DNA from: Legionellales bacterium
GTDB lineage: Bacteria; Pseudomonadota; Gammaproteobacteria; PIVX01
Direction of reading: 5' to 3'
NCBI GenBank assembly: GCA_013215905.1
Contig: JABSQI010000136.1
Coordinates: 1-5,219, forward strand
Length of the DNA stretch: 5,219 nt
A program made the translations under genes and the position numbers. The notes beneath the pieces were generated by a model. It ran no database searches, was not told the origin of the DNA, and saw nothing but the letters and a program-made list of their open reading frames with translations. Shown piece after piece: positions 4,873-5,219 of the stretch (positions within the stretch are counted from its first letter, which is position 1; each line of letters opens with the position of its first letter).

Positions 4873-5026
4873 TTTCATTGGAGATATGAAAGAGTTGTTT
4901 AAACAACAAGGCTCTACATTTGATAGGGTGTATGTAGATGTAGATGCGGTTGAATCAATTGATAAATTATGTATTGAGGTTAGAGAATTAAATAATAAGG
5001 ATGGTGAATTATGGCAAGTATATTAG
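4865..5026 (+). CDS. Small acidic hypothetical protein
   Basis: A 53-residue protein starting MSNFIGD. The ATG at 4865 is preferred over the upstream in-frame ATG at 4826 because AAGGATGG (4849-4856) is well spaced and the overlap with the previous gene becomes short. The product is acidic ('VYVDVDAVESIDK', 'VRELNNKDGE') with no recognisable domain. The same SD context, AAGGATGGTGA, recurs before the next gene (4997-5007), inside the end of this one. Confidence 0.6.
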   Translation: MSNFIGDMKELFKQQGSTFDRVYVDVDAVESIDKLCIEVRELNNKDGELWQVY

Positions 5027-5208
5027 AGCAAAAAGAAAATAATATGAGTCCTGAACTATACGATTGGTGTTTAGAGCAGAGAGAATTGTATAAAAATGGT
5101 GAATTATCTGAATTTCAAATTAATAAATTAAAAGAAATTGGATTTATCTTTGATGAAAATGAAGCCATGTTTAGAAGTTTGTTTTACAGCGACAAGGATT
5201 TTAATTAA
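5011..5208 (+). CDS. Small protein resembling half of a helicase-associated (HA) repeat
   Basis: A 65-residue protein. Residues about 13-44, with 'WCLEQRELYKNGELSEFQIN' followed by KLKEIGFIFD, match the C-terminal half of the helicase-associated domain consensus (W..QR..Y..G.L...QI..L..IGF.WD), with Phe for the usual final Trp. In known proteins HA repeats sit in tandem beside helicases or other DNA enzymes and are thought to bind nucleic acid. Here half a repeat stands alone. ATG 5011 has AAGGATGG 9 bases upstream and overlaps the previous gene by 16 bases; ATG 5044 is an alternative. A DNA-binding accessory role is inference. Confidence 0.65.
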   Translation: MASILEQKENNMSPELYDWCLEQRELYKNGELSEFQINKLKEIGFIFDENEAMFRSLFYSDKDFN

Positions 5209-5213
5209 AAATT

Positions 5214-5219
5214 AGAGGA
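5214..5219 (+). promoter_or_regulatory. SD-like AGAGGA at the window end
   Basis: AGAGGA begins 6 bases after the stop of the HA-like gene and runs to the last base. With the spacing seen for its neighbours, it suggests another + strand gene just beyond the window. Confidence 0.4.

Noticed and set aside
5001..5107. Repeated ATGGTGAATTAT (5001-5012 and 5096-5107)
   Set aside because: Two 12-base copies in AT-rich coding sequence reading DGELW and NGELS; likely chance or similar codons, with no pairing or spacing logic.

Overview
The window is AT-rich bacterial DNA read almost entirely from the + strand. It has two blocks. Positions 1-1695 look chromosomal: the 3' end of a LuxR/GerE-type regulator overlaps (ATGA) a complete sodium:solute symporter family gene. 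Positions 1696-5219 look like the replication/early region of a plasmid, phage, satellite or other integrated element: a winged-helix replication-type protein and several very small genes, packed with 1-16 base overlaps and good Shine-Dalgarno (SD) sites. Base composition and the LuxR/symporter pair would suit an intracellular-type proteobacterium such as a Legionella-like gammaproteobacterium, but no sequence here fixes the taxon.

The unusual part is 1685-2660 and 3718-4205, on either side of the replication-type gene (2667-3716). Both stretches are dense in stem-loops, many with G-U pairs, which points to folding of RNA rather than DNA cruciforms. 1791-1918 can close into a four-way cloverleaf. 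It is followed by a hairpin that contains the SD of the first small gene (1944-2156), and one CCCC segment can pair with either of two GGGG copies, as in a switch. The stretches 2149-2670 (module A) and 3744-4217 (module B) are diverged copies of each other. They share an identical 17-mer, the same order of sequence blocks and the same reading frame. Aligned hairpins keep their place while their arm sequences differ. Each ends in AAGGAG plus a TGA that overlaps the ATG of the next gene. The copies therefore look both translated and structured. The start of copy B appears displaced by one base, either a frameshift mutation or recoding.

Downstream lie two coiled-coil small proteins (4214-4513, 4513-4872), a 53-residue acidic protein (4865-5026) and a 65-residue protein resembling half of a helicase-associated (HA) repeat (5011-5208). 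A final AGAGGA suggests that the operon continues. The likely logic is one polycistronic transcript in which structured coding modules set translation of the replication-type protein and of the small-gene cluster by coupling. The homology, structure and overlaps are read from the sequence; the regulatory role is inference.
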